The translations under genes were made by a program, and so were the position numbers. 64,000 bases of DNA from Malania oleifera (taxonomy: Eukaryota > Streptophyta > Magnoliopsida > Santalales > Ximeniaceae), in contig NC_080417.1 of NCBI RefSeq assembly GCF_029873635.1, forward strand, positions 34,274,214 through 34,338,213. Direction: 5' to 3'. Below, one piece after another: positions 22,703-36,186 of this stretch (positions within the stretch are counted from its first letter, which is position 1; each line of letters begins with the position of its first letter). The notes below the pieces were generated by a model. The model was not told where the DNA came from and did no database searches. It saw only the letters and a program-made list of their open reading frames with translations.

Positions 22703-24718
22703 GAAATGATGAATTTATACCCTTTTTAAAATAAATTAAAGTGAAAATCAAGGGATAAAAATAAAAGCAGGTAAAATTGTAATGTAATACATTAAAAATA
22801 AATAAATATGAAATATCAATAGTAATTTAGAGTGTGAATAGCACTATCCTTTTGAACTTAGCCACTCAATTTTGAATGGAAATTCCCTTTTTTTTTTTTC
22901 ATTTTCTATGTTCCACCTATAAAATTTTTACATGCAGGAGCACATCTTATAATCGGAAGAATAGATATATATGGGTTTTGAGAAAATAAATCTAAAATCA
23001 AAATGTGCACAATAAAATTGGCCAAACTTATCGGTTGAGGTATACATAGCACTACCTATATTTAGATCTCACCACTCCAATACAGTACATAATAAGTCTC
23101 ATCGGCATCCACCTAGAGGATGCAACAACACTTCCAATAGTGTGCACCATCAGGAGACAAGAAAAGTACGGGTTGGATTAACCTAGATAGATTATGAAAG
23201 GTTATCAAAGCAAAAGGAAACTATTAGTAGTCATATTTTGACTACACAAGCAATAGCCTAGTCGACCGACCTAAGTAAAATTCAAAATTTTGAGTTGTCT
23301 TCTTGTGATTGGTTTGGGAATTTGGGCATGTCATATGCCCCAATGATGTCACATATCAAGTAATAACATTGGCAGTTGATTCTTGGTAATTATTGATAGT
23401 TAATTTTAAATTTGAATTTTCAAATTTTAAATTTAAAGGGGTTTTTTCCCTTGGAAGTCTATAAAAGGACCTCTTGGTGGAAAGAAATGAGCATGCCCAA
23501 GTGGGAGTAAGGAGATATTTTCAAGGTGTTATAAGGGGTTTATATTGAAGATTTTCTTGAAAGAAAGAAAATGAGAAATTCATTTCTTATTTTTTTTTTT
23601 TGGGTTTCTAATTAATTTGTTGGGGGTACTTGTAATTTGGCCTATCGATACTCCACTTGATCTACAGAGTTAAATTCTTCATAAAGGCCAGTGTCTAACC
23701 CTTCTCTTTCTTAATTTTATTTCATTTTCATGAATTTTTGAATGCATGATGTATGTAGGCTTATGAATGAACATGTTAAGATATACCATTTTTTGTCATC
23801 ATTTCATGTTAATATTCATATATTAGTGATGGTAGGGTGTTTTTATTTTGGCTCCATAAAAAAAGCATGTTTCAAATTTTTATTTTTATTTTTTAAAGTA
23901 TGAGGTATCCTTGAAATTGTCTTGTAAGCAGTGAACCAGCCTATTTAGGCAATTAACCGCCCCCCTATCTTTTGAAAAAATAGCCATTGGAAACAGGCGG
24001 TCGATCAGCCCCTACAAGAGGTCAACCGCCCAATCCCCTTAATTTTTTTGCTTTTTTGCTTGATTTTCTTTGGGATTTCAAGTGTTCTTGAATTTCTACA
24101 CTCGGTAGAATACATTTGGTCAAATTTTAGTGCTATTTTACAAAAGATTTTCATGATTTATCTATTAAAAAAAATCAAATTTTCATCATGAAATGAATTC
24201 ATGTATCATTTGAATGGATTAAAAAGTCTCTTTTCTAAAAAGTAAAATCATGTTTTTCAAGTTATTTTTATGGTTTTGCTCACAAAGAAACCAAATCATT
24301 CAAATTCAAGATTTCTCATAAAATAATTTTAAAAATATTTTAATTATTTTTTGAGAATTACAAATGGCTTGATTCCTCTTTTGAGGATAGAGGTGGTATA
24401 CTTTGTAGATCCATTAATACCAAACAAAAACCAACAAGTACTTCTTTATTCTCTTCTTTATTTTCCAATTTTTGCTTGATTGTATGTTCATTTTGAATAG
24501 GCAATAAGTAGTAGGATTTTCATAAGGTTAAGTCATGTGTGTAGATCTTACGAAAGTCTTTTCAAAGGGATTAAGGGTTGGAAGATTTCTAAAATGAATA
24601 AGTAAAAGAGGAGAAGATTGTAGACGGGCGGTCAACCGACCCTTGCAGGCGATCAACCACCTGATCCCGCAACTTGTTTTTTCAAATGTTTTCATCTTTC
24701 AATCTACTTTCAAAAAAT
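22703..24718. other. Unclassified LTR-like DNA
   Basis: No coding signal. A TATA box GTCTATAAAAGG (about 23458) and dyads such as CCTAGTCGACCGACCTAA (near 23255), GGCGGTCGATCAGCC and GGTCAACCGCCC (23995-24040) and CGGTCAACCGACCC (about 24630) suggest an LTR of an unidentified element; 51661-52000 would be its continuation beyond the nest. Termini were not found. Confidence 0.35.
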
Positions 24719-25048
24719 TGTTAGCCTTGGGTTTCATTAATCTTGTTTGATAACAACAAATAATTATAAACTAATGATTTTGTGTTGAAGTTGTTTTCTT
24801 CATAATTTAAGTCATTAATGCTGAAGAAAAGTTGAAGAATTAAGGGGAGAAATTGAAGAATTTAATTGATTCACTTGTATTTTTTTTTCTCTCATTTGTA
24901 GTGTACTTTGTTGTGATATGGATTGGATCAATACGAAGCACCGCGGAATAAATACAAGTAAATGAAACACAATCAAAAAATGATAAACAACAAGAACAAT
25001 AACAAGATTTATGCGATTCGGCAAAACCTACATGCATGGAATCAATGG

Positions 25049-26118
25049 TGATTACGCATCTAAATTGCATAATTAGGTGTTTAAAATCATGTATTAAAAA
25101 TTATATTTTTAATTAAACGCTTAATTATGTTCAATAATTTAACATTGAACTCGAATTACAATATTTGGATCATTACTCGATAATTTACAAATTTTTGGTA
25201 ACCTATGATTGCACGATAATTTTTGGACATTAAAGCCGAGATTAAAAATATACGTGCGTGTACATGAGCTAAAGTTCAAATCAAAGTCATGTGCATGAAG
25301 CCAAATATCGAAGACCGGACCATGAGCCACATGCCTGCATATGACGAGTCATGCACGCAATTATTTAAAGTCATGTGCGTGTGTAAAAATTGAAGAATTC
25401 GTGTTATGCAATGTGATAATTTTCAAAATTAAAGGAGACATAAAAGAGAACTAGGTGCCGTGTGAAAAGACTACGTGGGCTTCATGCACGTGAATCCGTG
25501 TCATGCAATGAAAAGTGGGTAACAATCCAAGTCCAAAATTTGCTAAGAGACAGCCTGAATGTATTTCGGTATTTTAATCATAACTATTTCATCTGACATC
25601 AGATTAGTGTGATTCAAGTGGCATTGGAAAGCCTACTAAGATATCTACAATTAATTGTAAAATAGCCTTTTTCTAATTCTAATTTTTACTGGGTCAAAAT
25701 TGGGTTTGAAAGTGATTTTTCTGCACTAGACCGTGTGTAGTGTTTAAGGAAAAAAGGAATCTTGGGCCACAAAAAAATAGGCCCATGCACCTATCTCAAG
25801 AGGAGACACTGTTAGGGAAAAAGAATAGAGGGGGAATGTCCATAGATATGACTCTCGGTGGGAAAAGGGAGCAGCAGGAGGCGGTGGTGCGCAGGACAGC
25901 ATAAGACTCTCGGCCTCTCTCAGATTTTCGGCTATCTCTCTCTCTCTTCTCTTTTCTCTCTTCTCCCTTACTCTCTCATCTCTCTCTTTCTTTGAACTCA
26001 ATTTTGTTAAAATTAATTTTATTGTTAAGTTTCTAATTTATTCAAAGTTTGGATTAATTTTTGTTTAAAAATAGTTTGTTTAATTTAAGAACTTTCTTTT
26101 TACTAGATAAATTTATTT

Positions 26119-26202
<84 letters not shown>

Positions 26203-26674
26203 CATTTAAATTTTTGTTTGAGCATTATTATTGTTAATTTCAATTTGTCTTCTTATTTAAAGTTTTTATAGGGATTTAATTATTTTCTTTGGATGTTTTT
26301 ATTATTAAAGTTGATGTTTTTTATTTAGAGAGTATTCTTGCTTAGGTTTACGTTTAAAGTTAATATTTTTATTTAGTTGAATGATTGTAGGGTTTAGTTC
26401 TTTCATTATTTTGGCATTTATTTAAATTATTTCATGCATATTTAATTTTTAGATAGAATTTAAATTCTATTGCAAAAACATCAAAAATCCCAGAAAACTG
26501 AATCTAAACTATGTTCAGTAAATTTTTATTTTCTTAATTTGTTTTGGAATTACACAAGTTTATAATTAAAATGCACTCCCTGAGGAAACGATCTGACCTT
26601 TGGGCTAAATATTACACGACTGAACTCCTATACTTGGGATAACTTTCGAACAACTTTTTTTTAGAGTGAGTTAA
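25049..26674 (+). repeat. 5' LTR of the gag-only element
   Basis: Begins TGATTACGCATC. Contains a 76-bp (CT)n at 26125-26200. The right end is placed by alignment to 31957 and is accurate to a few bases. Confidence 0.85.
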
Positions 26675-26679
26675 GTTTT

Positions 26680-26697
26680 TGGCACTGTTGCCAGGGA
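26680..26697 (+). other. Primer-binding site, tRNA-Asp type
   Basis: TGGCACTGTTGCCAGGGA agrees at 15 of 18 positions with TGGCGCCGTTGCCGGGGA, the site complementary to tRNA-Asp used by Athila-like elements. Confidence 0.85.
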
Positions 26698-26789
26698 ATG
26701 TCAGTTTTAATTTCAAATTAGTGTTTTTCTTGTTATTTTAATTTTTCTCATGAAAAGGAAAAAGAAAAAAAGAAAAAAAATTGAGTTTT

Positions 26790-27596
26790 GAAGAAAATAT
26801 GCCTGCACCTGCACCACGCACACTTATGGATTTTTTGCAGCCCACACGAATCACATAACCATCTTGCATCATATTGCCTAAAAATACACAAAACTTTAAC
26901 ATTAAGCCTGGAATAATATTTGTAATTCCTCAATTTTATGGGATGGAGTATGAAAATTCGTATTAGCATTTAACTGATTTTGAGCTTGCATGTGTTACAT
27001 TCATAAATAAGACTACTACTAATCAGGCAATTAGAATGCGTCTATTTCCTTTTTCATTGAAAGACAAGGTTAAGACGTGATTTAATTCTTTTAGGCCTAA
27101 TTCTATTTCTAGTTAGGCTAATATGCAAAATGAATTTCTATATAAATTTTTTCCCTTACAAAGAACTCAATTTTTGTAGGAACAGATCAATCAATTCATG
27201 CAAAGAGTTAATGAAACATTTCATGAAAGCTGGGAGAGATTTAGAGGTTTAGTTAACATGTGTCCTCACTATGGATTTGAATCATGGCGTCTGGTTAACT
27301 ATTTCTACACTGCGTTGACTCTTGAATCGAAACAGTTCATTCATACTATATGTTTAGGATACTTCTTCGACGAGGAACCTAATGAGGCATTAGATTTTTT
27401 GGATCATTTAGCTGACTATGCTAAAAAATGGAACACTAGGATTGACAGAAGACCAATTGTAGCTCAACTAATGAGAGCAGTACATGGTGGAGAGTGGTAT
27501 GAACTAAAAGATGATTTTTGTGTTGAGGCACGTCTGGCTGAACTCACCAAAAGAGTGGAGGCTATGGAGATGGAAAAGGAGAATAGTACAGAGTAA
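26790..27596 (+). pseudogene. Gypsy (Athila-like) gag, broken
   Basis: The plus-strand frame from about 26790 reads as the Retrotrans_gag capsid region but has in-frame stops before 27198. 27198-27596 is open for 132 codons. Key text: NETFHESWERFRGLVNMCPHYG and FYTALTLESKQFIHT, the W-x2-F and CPHHG-like motifs of Athila Gag, then an acidic tail with LAELTKRVEAMEMEKEN. Upstream decayed parts still read FPFSLKDKVKT. Gag forms the particle that packages element RNA in the cytoplasm. The stops at 26945-27180 make this copy non-functional. Confidence 0.82.
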
Positions 27597-28459
27597 CTTT
27601 GGAATTAACCTTCCCAGTCCTATGCACCCCCTTATCAGTTGTTATATCATCAGGCTGACTTTCAGCGTCAGTATCAGCCACATCAGATCTCTCAGAGTTG
27701 TGCACCTTTAGGATTTCAATCTAATGCAGCACTTGCTCCACCGGAGAAGTCTATTAAGGATGTCTTTCAGTAATTCATGCAAATTCAAGTCATAAGTAAC
27801 AATCAGTACACTCAGGCCATAAATGAATTGCAGGACACCATTAATAAGATGAGCACACAATTGAATATCTTAGAAAAAAGGAGAATTTTCAGTAGCACCT
27901 CAGTCTAATCCTCAAGAATACCAGCAACAAATACATTATGTTTCTCTTGAGATAGCAGAGACCGTTATTACTTCGAGAAGTAGAAAAGAAGTTCCCCAAC
28001 CTAAGATACTCACAGATAGACCAACAGTTGTCCAGACACCTGAAGTTACAACTGAGATAGATGAGGTCAAAGGAAAAATCAGAGGAAGCAAGCCTAGAAT
28101 TGAAGAAGTCAAATAACGCGAAGACCGAGACTAGTAAGGAGTACCAACCTGTGGTACCTTACCCTCAGAGATTAACAGTCATGGAACCATCACTCCCTAC
28201 TAGAGTAAATGTCAAGGAGTGCAATGTCGAAGCGAATCTCCACAATGGTATAGTGATGGGTACACTCAATAAAGAGGGTGAACAGACTAGTGAGAATTTA
28301 ACTTTCAAGGAATCAGGTAAAAATTTTAATGTTGATTCTTCTAAAGAACCAAAGGTAACTACTCTAACAACTTTGCCTCAAAGACCGGTTCTTAAAGAAG
28401 TGAATTTCCTGGAAAATATGCTGAATAAAGATCCTTTCTTGTTAAAACAAGGAAGGTAG
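27597..28459 (+). pseudogene. Gag C-terminal region, broken
   Basis: Stops split the frame; 28061-28459 is open for 132 codons and is lysine/glutamate-rich with a low-complexity look (EKSEEASLELKKSNNAKTE). It lies where Athila elements carry the spacer between Gag and protease. No protease active-site motif follows. Confidence 0.55.
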
Positions 28460-30325
28460 TCTGCACATATTTTATCTGGTACCTTAGAACGTATTGATTT
28501 ATTTGAGGCTAACTTCTGTGCAAGTAAAAAGATAGATTCATTGTGGCGACTCTAATTTGGAGACTCGCTGGTTCAATTTATAAACCTGCACCCACTAAAT
28601 GAAATTCCTCTAGATTGTGATATTTTTCTTTCTCTTCTTTTCATTTTATTTTACCTTGCTTTATTTTTAGTTTATTTTCAAGTACATTTTCTATAGTTTT
28701 AGTTTTTTTTTTCCTTACTTCTCTACCAAGGTACACTCTGCTTCCCTCGTGCACATCTTTTCTATTTTCCCTGTACTTTCACATGGAGGACAATATTCCA
28801 CTTTAGTTGGGGGTGAGAATTTGCATGTGACAATGTGCACGTCTACTTGCTGGGTTTTGTATTCATTAATAAAAAAGATAAATAAAAATTAAAAATTAAA
28901 AATTAAAAAAAGAAAAGAAAAGAAAGAAAGAGTATTAAGGAATTACACTAACTTATGTCATGATTAACACTGACTTATACCCTTCACATACTTGCATATA
29001 ACCTAAGAATTACACACTTGAGTCATTTATGTGTAGTTTCTCTTTATATGATTTTGTAACTTCATGAAGGTTGATTGGTAGTTCATTTGTGTTAATCTAG
29101 CTATATATACTCTTATATTTACATGGTTTCTTATGAGACTAAAAATACACGTTTACGTGACTTGTGGCACTTAGAGTTCCTTGCGAGCACTGAGAGAGTG
29201 TTTTTGGCGACTATGACACCTTGTGAGGTACTGTTGAGCCATTTATCGTTCTTTTGAGTTTTTGACGTTAGCTCAGAGTTCATGAAACTCAACTTTCCTT
29301 TTTTTTTTTTTTTTTTCTGGATATTCTTTGTACACTAGTCTATGTTTTTGACTTGCTAGCCTAGAGGTGACAGCCAGTGAGGAGATAGAAACCTAGGTCT
29401 TGTAGCCTACTTAAGATGTGAATGCTGAACCACCCCTAGAAATGAACTTAGTTCATGGACTACAGTTCGAGCTTAATTCCTATTGGTGGTATGAAGACAA
29501 CAAAATAAGTATAATGATTTTCTTAATTGACCAAGAAAAGACAAAAAATTAAAGAATGAGCAGAAGAAAGAATAAGAAAAATTGAAACGCACATGAAGTA
29601 AAAGGTTAATACCTGATCCACATAAATACCACAAAAATTCAAGGACACAACATATGTTCTCCACATATAAAGACTCTTTAACTGCTTAATGCCTTAGATG
29701 TATTCACGCCTGGTTTGTGAATAAGTTGATCTAGGGTAGCCTTGGTTGGACATGGTGAGTAGGTGAGAAGATGCTAGGGTGAAGGATCTAACACCTCACA
29801 AATAGGTTAGATCCTTTTCGGACTAGTCCACTCCATACATTTAGAGTTTGTTCCTTACAATATGTAAGATGTTTGATCACGGCACTCCTCCTCGCATATG
29901 ATGAGTGAACAAATTTTTTTTGAGTGTTTTTTAGGGTATACCAATTAGGCTGAGTCAAAACAACCGTTTTGCAGGTGTCCAGTGGTATCCTGGGTGTAAC
30001 AACTCATACACATTACACATACCTTGAGATTTCGCTTGTTTATACTCAGATTTATATGACTACATTAACTCTGAATTGTATAGTTGGTTAACTTCATGTG
30101 AGTATACTATTCTTAACGGTCATATAATGATGAGACTTGCATGAATGACTTACTTTGGAGTTTTGTGCATTATATATGATGAGCTTGTGTGAAATTTGGT
30201 TATACTCATGTATGTGAAACGGTATGGTTGTGTTGTATGTGCAGTCATTTTATGTTTGTTGGAATAGGATCTGTGGATACTGCCCTTGATTTCATTCACG
30301 TTATTTACTAGAGATTAGAAAAACG
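28460..30325 (+). other. Non-coding interior of the gag-only element
   Basis: 1.9 kb with no retroelement enzyme domain on either strand. The text ACATGGAGGACAATATTCCAC followed by TTAGTTGGGGGTGAG (about 28782-28815) resembles the spacer downstream of pol in Athila elements, which suggests pol was lost between about 28550 and 28780. Confidence 0.6.
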
Positions 30326-30339
30326 TTAGTTGGGGGGTA

Positions 30340-31422
30340 TTATTACGTGTCTAAATTGCATAATTAGGTGTTTAAAATCATGCATTAAAAATTATATTTT
30401 TTATTAAATGCTTAATTATGTTCAATAAATTAACATTGAGCTCGAATTACAATATTTGGATCATTACTCGATAATTTACGAATTTTTGGTAACTTATTAG
30501 TGTAGGATAATTTTTGGACATTAAAGCCGAGATTAAAAATGTACGTGAGCTAGAGTTCAAATCAAGTTCATGTGCATGCAGCAAAATATCGAAGACCGGA
30601 CTGTGAGCCACATGCCTGCAAATGACAAGTCATGCACGCAGTTGTTTGAAGTCGTGTGCGTGTGTATAAATTGAAAATTTTGTGCTATGCAATGTGATAA
30701 TTTTTGAAATTAAAAAAGACATAAAAGAGAATCGGGTGCTGTGTAAGAAGACTATGTGGGCTTCATGCACATGAATCCGTGTCATGCAATGAAAAGTGGG
30801 CAATAATCCAAGTCCGAAATTCGCTAGGAGACAGCCTGAACATATTTCGGTATTTTACTCATAACTCTTTCATCTGACAGCTTATTGGTGTGTTTCAAGT
30901 GGCATTGGAAAGCTTACTAAGATATGTACAATTCATTGTGAAATAGCCTTTTTCTAATTCGAACGTTTACTGGGTCCAAATTGGGTTTGAAAGTGGAATT
31001 GCTGCGCTGGGTCGTGTGCAATGCTTAAGGAAAAAAGGAGTCTTGGGCCACCAAAAAATAGGCCCATGCATATATCTCAAGTGGAGACATGACTAGGGCA
31101 AAATATTAGAGGGGGAATAGAATATTTTATGGAGGAGGAGGGTTTATGAGGGAAAAGAGAGCAGCGGGAGGCGGCAGTGCGCAGGACAGCAGAAGACTCT
31201 CGACCTCTCTCAGATTTTTGGCTTTCTCTCTCTCTCTTCTCTCTTCTCTCTTCTCTCTTCTCTCTTCTCCATTACTCTCTCATCTCTCTCTTTCTTTGAA
31301 CTCAATTTTGTTAAAATTATTTTTATTGTTAAGTTTCTAATTTATTCAAAATTTGGATTAATTTTTGTTTAAAAATAGTTTATTTAATTTATGAACTTTC
31401 TTTTTATTAGATAAATTTCTGT

Positions 31423-31478
<56 letters not shown>

Positions 31479-31957
31479 CATATAAATTCTTGTTTGAGCA
31501 TTATTATTGTTAATTTCAATGTCTTCTTATTTAAAGTTTTTATAAGGATTTAATTATTTTCTTTTGGTGTTTTTATTATTAAAGTTGGTGTTTTTATTTA
31601 GAGTGTATTCTTACTTGGGTTTATGTTTAAAGTTAATATTTTTATTTAGTTAAATGATTGTAGGGTTTAGTTCTTTCATTATTCTGACATTGAATATGGT
31701 ATTTATTTAAGTTATTTCATGCATATTTAATTTTTAGTTAGAATTTAAATTCTATTGCAAAAACCTCAAAAATCGCAGGAAACTGAATCTGAACTATGTT
31801 TAGTAAATTTTTCTTTTCTTAATTTCTTTTGGAATTACACGAGTTTGGAATTAAAATGCATTCCCTGAGAAGATGATCTAACCTTTCGGCTAAGTATTAC
31901 ATGACTGAACTCCTATACTTAGGATAGCTTCCGACTGCTCATTTTTAAAGTTAGTCA
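30340..31957 (+). repeat. 3' LTR of the gag-only element
   Basis: 1618 bp, preceded by the purine tract TTAGTTGGGGGGTA. Starts TT instead of TG. The (CT)n here is about 49 bp (31428-31476) against 76 bp in the 5' LTR. Confidence 0.88.
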
Positions 31958-31962
31958 AATGG

Positions 31963-32400
31963 CGCAAGAATTTCACTAATGAAATCTCAAAGTACACAAT
32001 ACACTTCTCAAATAATCACACATTGTCAATACATGCCCAGAATGACATATACAACAGTCTCTTAGAGGTTTCACTACAATTACCCAACCACCCCAACATT
32101 CAAATTCAAAATTCAAAAAACTGCTCGCAGTCTATAAAGACTCGTCAACGAGAACAGGGTTTTCGTCGACGATTCAGAGAAGGACACTCGTCGATGAGAA
32201 TAGGGAATCCGTCGACGAGCCCATTTTCTGCTCTCGGTATCTCTAGATCTCTGAGATTTTTTTTTTTTGTGCTCTCAAGATCTACTCATCAACGAGAACA
32301 GGGCACTCTTCTATGAGTCCTTACTATGCAGCCCCCTTATATTCTTATTCCTTCCTTTGTTTATGAAACTCCAAGTATAAGAGTCACACCATAAACAACA
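31963..32400 (-). repeat. 3' LTR of the Copia, larger part
   Basis: Continues from 24909-25048 after the gag-only element. It aligns throughout with 50361-50799 and ends (plus strand) CATAAACAACA. The polypurine tract CCAAGGTGGAGAT (minus strand, 32401-32413) abuts it. It contains the CTCGTCGACGAG dyads. Confidence 0.9.
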
Positions 32401-32530
32401 ATCTCCACCTTGGTGATTATACGCCCCTTAGGAGACCCCGAAAAACATCTGACTGCTCCACCTTGAAATTGAAACACTCGGTTGGGTTTGTCTCACTTTT
32501 ATCAATTAGAGACATGAAGTAAGTCCAAGC

Positions 32531-33574
32531 TGTGATGACCTGATTTTTTCCTACCATTTTTTTTAGCAAAAATAATAAACAATGATAAATCATCTATTGA
32601 ATAACTCTGATACCATATATCAATATCACCCGGCCTAAAGTGGGGTACCGGGTGATCCAACCATCACTCAATAATAATACCAAGTAACAAAAACAAAATA
32701 TGTATATAACCCCAACTACAATACCAGAGTACTAACATCATCAAATGCATCAGTATCTCTCTCAAGACCTAGACTTTAATACAATACTAGGAGTCCCAAA
32801 ATATCACTATACACATGACAGATCTCACCAAAACTTACCCTAAATACTAAGGTAACGAGATCTCCTCTACCTCGGAGCTCTCTCTGCTCATCTGTCTTGA
32901 TTTCCTAAAATGTTTAAAATCTGGGTCAGACGCCTCTCAATAAGACGGAATAAATTATTGATAGTGTGTGGCAACATGAGTTTTGTTATATCATAACACA
33001 TTCATTTAAATAATTATATCAACTGCTTTTCATAAGCTTCCATTTCTCATAATCATATTCTAACTTATGAGCATCCACCAGCATATAGCACCACGCGTCC
33101 GCAGCTCATGGTTGTTCACTTTATCATTTCATTTCTCATATCCATATTTTAGCCCATGAGTATCCACCAGCATATAGCACAATGCGTTTGTAACTCATGG
33201 CATAAAATCATCACGTCTATAATTAGAAACCATCTTGAGGATATTTGTGTTACATCGTCACGTATTCACCCCACATGACCGGGTTATGCGGCTCGTAGAC
33301 GAGACTTAACCGTGGTTGGCCTACCAGGCTAGATAAAAAAAAATGCGTATGTAGTACGATTAGCCTACCCAATTATGGTCCGGATCCCAGAGGGTAACAC
33401 AACCCTTCTCAAGCCCAATCGACTGTCTCGCCACACTCTATACAAGACGTGTGGTTGCACTAACACATATGCTAGCAACGGTACCGTGCTCTCAGAATAA
33501 CTCTGGTCCATCAGGGTTCTCATTTCCACATTTTAGTATTTCAATTTCATCATATCTGTATAATTCTCATCACA

Positions 33575-33642
<68 letters not shown>

Positions 33643-34655
33643 ATCATTTTTGTATAATTCTCTATTCAACATTTCTATATAAAACATCTCTATGTATTTC
33701 ACATATCATCATTTTAGTATACAATATATATGTATTTCTCATTTCATCATTTCTGTAAAATATTTATGTATATCATATTTCATCATTTCTTAGTAAAAGC
33801 ACATATGTATATAAATCTAATATCACCATGTGTATATATATATAACATAACTGGGTTTCCCATAACTTCACATCAGAATAAAAACATATCTGGGTATCTC
33901 ATATTATCACATCTCTATATCATATATTTCAATATCAACCACATTCCTAGTAATAAAATTGTTATTTCATGTTCCTCATGCCACACAATTTTTAACTGAT
34001 AATCATAATATAATAATCACAGGAAAAATATCAAAATCATAGTTTTCAAAACTATATACCATATGCTCATTTTCACATACTTTAATCAACCAATCAATTT
34101 CCCAAAATATCTGTTATAATTTATTCTCCTTATCTGCTTACTGAGAAAATTCCTACGAAGATCCTAAAACCTAAACCCGCGGTGTTTTGGAGCTCAAAAC
34201 CCTGAAATCACATTTCCCCAACTCAATCAACTCAACCCTAGAATTACAATTATTTTAACATTTCCTAGGCCCACACACTCCCATTAACTAATTAAACCTT
34301 AAAAATAATTAACTGATTTGATTTCATTATCTTTACCTTAGTCTTGGAGTGATGTCTAGAAAACCCAAATTAAAAATTTACTGCGATTAAAATGACGAGG
34401 ATCGAAGTTAGGACCCCATGGTGGTGTCCGATTGTTGATTTGACTGAAAATTTGAGAAAAAATTGAGGAGAGAGAGAGAGAGAGAAAGAGTTTACCTTAT
34501 CCTAGGAGTGGTGGCTATGACGCCTAAATCACGAATCAATTCCGGTTAAAATGTTGGTGGCCGAGAATAGAACCTAGTGGTATTTTCCGTTCTTCAATCG
34601 GTCGAGAATCGGAGAAGGAATTGAAGAGAGAGAAAATGAGAGCGTGATGAGAAAG

Positions 34656-34714
<59 letters not shown>

Positions 34715-34948
34715 ACCTGAGAGAGGTTCTGGGAAAAGATTTCAATTGAAATCTTTGAAATCTCCAAAAGCTTAATGCTTTAGGAGAAAGTAATGTATAT
34801 ATATAATATTATAATATTATAATATTATAATATTATATTATATTATTAAATTAATAATAAAAATTTTTTCATTTATTTATTTTATAATTTAATTTTTTTT
34901 TAGGATCATTCGACTAATCTTCTTTAACTTATTTTTGAGGTCGTTACA
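32531..34948 (-). repeat. 3' LTR of the chromovirus
   Basis: Aligns over its length with 42038-44397. Contains an expanded (AT)n at 33578-33639 that is only a few units long in the sister LTR, and a (GA)n at about 34661-34711. Confidence 0.93.
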
Positions 34949-34965
34949 TTCTCCCCTCCTTATAG
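34949..34965 (-). other. Polypurine tract of the chromovirus
   Basis: The minus strand reads CTATAAGGAGGGGAGAA directly before the 3' LTR; this primes plus-strand DNA in Gypsy elements. Confidence 0.85.
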
Positions 34966-35284
34966 AAATTTTGTCCTCAAAATTTGTTAAATATAATCCT
35001 ACTCTTATCACAATCTCCTCTAGGAATCAGTGAAATGTTTATCCGGCTCTAGGAAGAGCCAATGGCCACCCACATAGTAGCCTCGTCTCAAATTTATTAA
35101 TAACCCTCACTTGTGGTGGAGGAATACCGTGGTTACAATAGGGTCTTGGGAGATTACAATCAATCCTATAAAAGAAAACTCTCCCAAAACCATTTATAAC
35201 CTAAACCAAAAACACTAACTACTCTACACTGTACAAGTCAATATACATACATTGTCATTTACTTTTACTTTTCTAGTCTTAATT

Positions 35285-36186
35285 TTGGGCCCCACTAAAT
35301 AGGTGTGGATATCCTTGACGCATTTTCTCCTCTAATTCCCATGAAACTTCTTCTACTGCATGGTTGCGTCAAAGCACTTTTACTAGCGGGATCTTTTTAG
35401 TACGTAGTTCCTGTTCCTTCCGATCTAGAATCTGCACTAGCACTTCTTCATATAACAGGGTATCCTTAAGCTCCAATGCCTCATAGTTGATTACATGTGA
35501 GGGATCGGGGGCATACTTCCTCAACATAGATACGTGGAATATGTTGTGAATTCTGGATAGCATCGGTGGAAACACTAATCTATAAGCAAGTGGACCCACT
35601 CTTTCCAATATCTCAAATGGTCCAATAAACGTAGGGCTCAGCTTACCCTTCTTCCCAAATCTCATAATCCCCTTCATCGGTGCAACTTTTAAAAACACAT
35701 AATCCCCTGCGTCAGACTCCAACTCTCGACGGTGGTTGTTAGCATAACTTTTCTGGTGACTTTGGGTCATCTTGATATTGTCCCAGATAATTCTAAACTT
35801 TTTTAAAGTTTGTTGAACTAGCTTTGGCCCCAAGACCTGCTTTTCACCAATTTAATCCCAATATAATGGATATCGGCACCTCCGACAGTACAACGCTTTA
35901 TATGGTGTCATCTCAATGTTGGTCTGGTAGTTGTTATTATAAGCAAATTCAACTAATGGCAAAAATTGTATCCAAATACCCCCAAAGTCCAACACACATG
36001 CTCGCAGCATATCCTCCAATATCTGTATGGTTCCCTCTATCTACCCATTGGTATGAGGATGAAATGTTGTGCTAAACTTAGCTGAGAACGCATGGCTCTT
36101 TGCAAACTCTTCCAAAACTGAGATGTGAACCGTGTGTCTTGGTCCGATACTATAGACATTGGCACGCCATGCAGTCTAACTATATC
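35285..36186 (-). pseudogene. Chromovirus integrase C-terminus and chromodomain, broken
   Basis: Open for 154 codons at 35369-35833: FIGPFEILERVGPLAYRLV and HNIFHVSMLRKY are the GPY/F-type integrase C-terminus, followed by VQILDRKEQELRTKKIPLVKVL, the start of a chromodomain (CR type). A stop then replaces the expected Trp, and the chromodomain tail continues to about 35285. Such domains steer chromoviruses to heterochromatin. The integrase core (35834-36186) is full of stops. Confidence 0.85.

Larger units (their letters stand above)
25049..31957 (+). mobile_element. Athila-like gag-only LTR element (TR-GAG type)
   Basis: A 6909-bp element with a perfect AATGG duplication (25044-25048 and 31958-31962), inserted in the Copia 3' LTR. 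LTRs are 25049-26674 and 30340-31957. The primer-binding site at 26680-26697 fits tRNA-Asp and the polypurine tract lies at about 30326-30339. Only Gag sequence (26790-28460) is present between them; the remaining 1.9 kb before the 3' LTR has no protease, RT, RNase H or integrase. This matches terminal-repeat retrotransposons with a GAG domain, or an Athila relative that lost pol. Confidence 0.88.
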
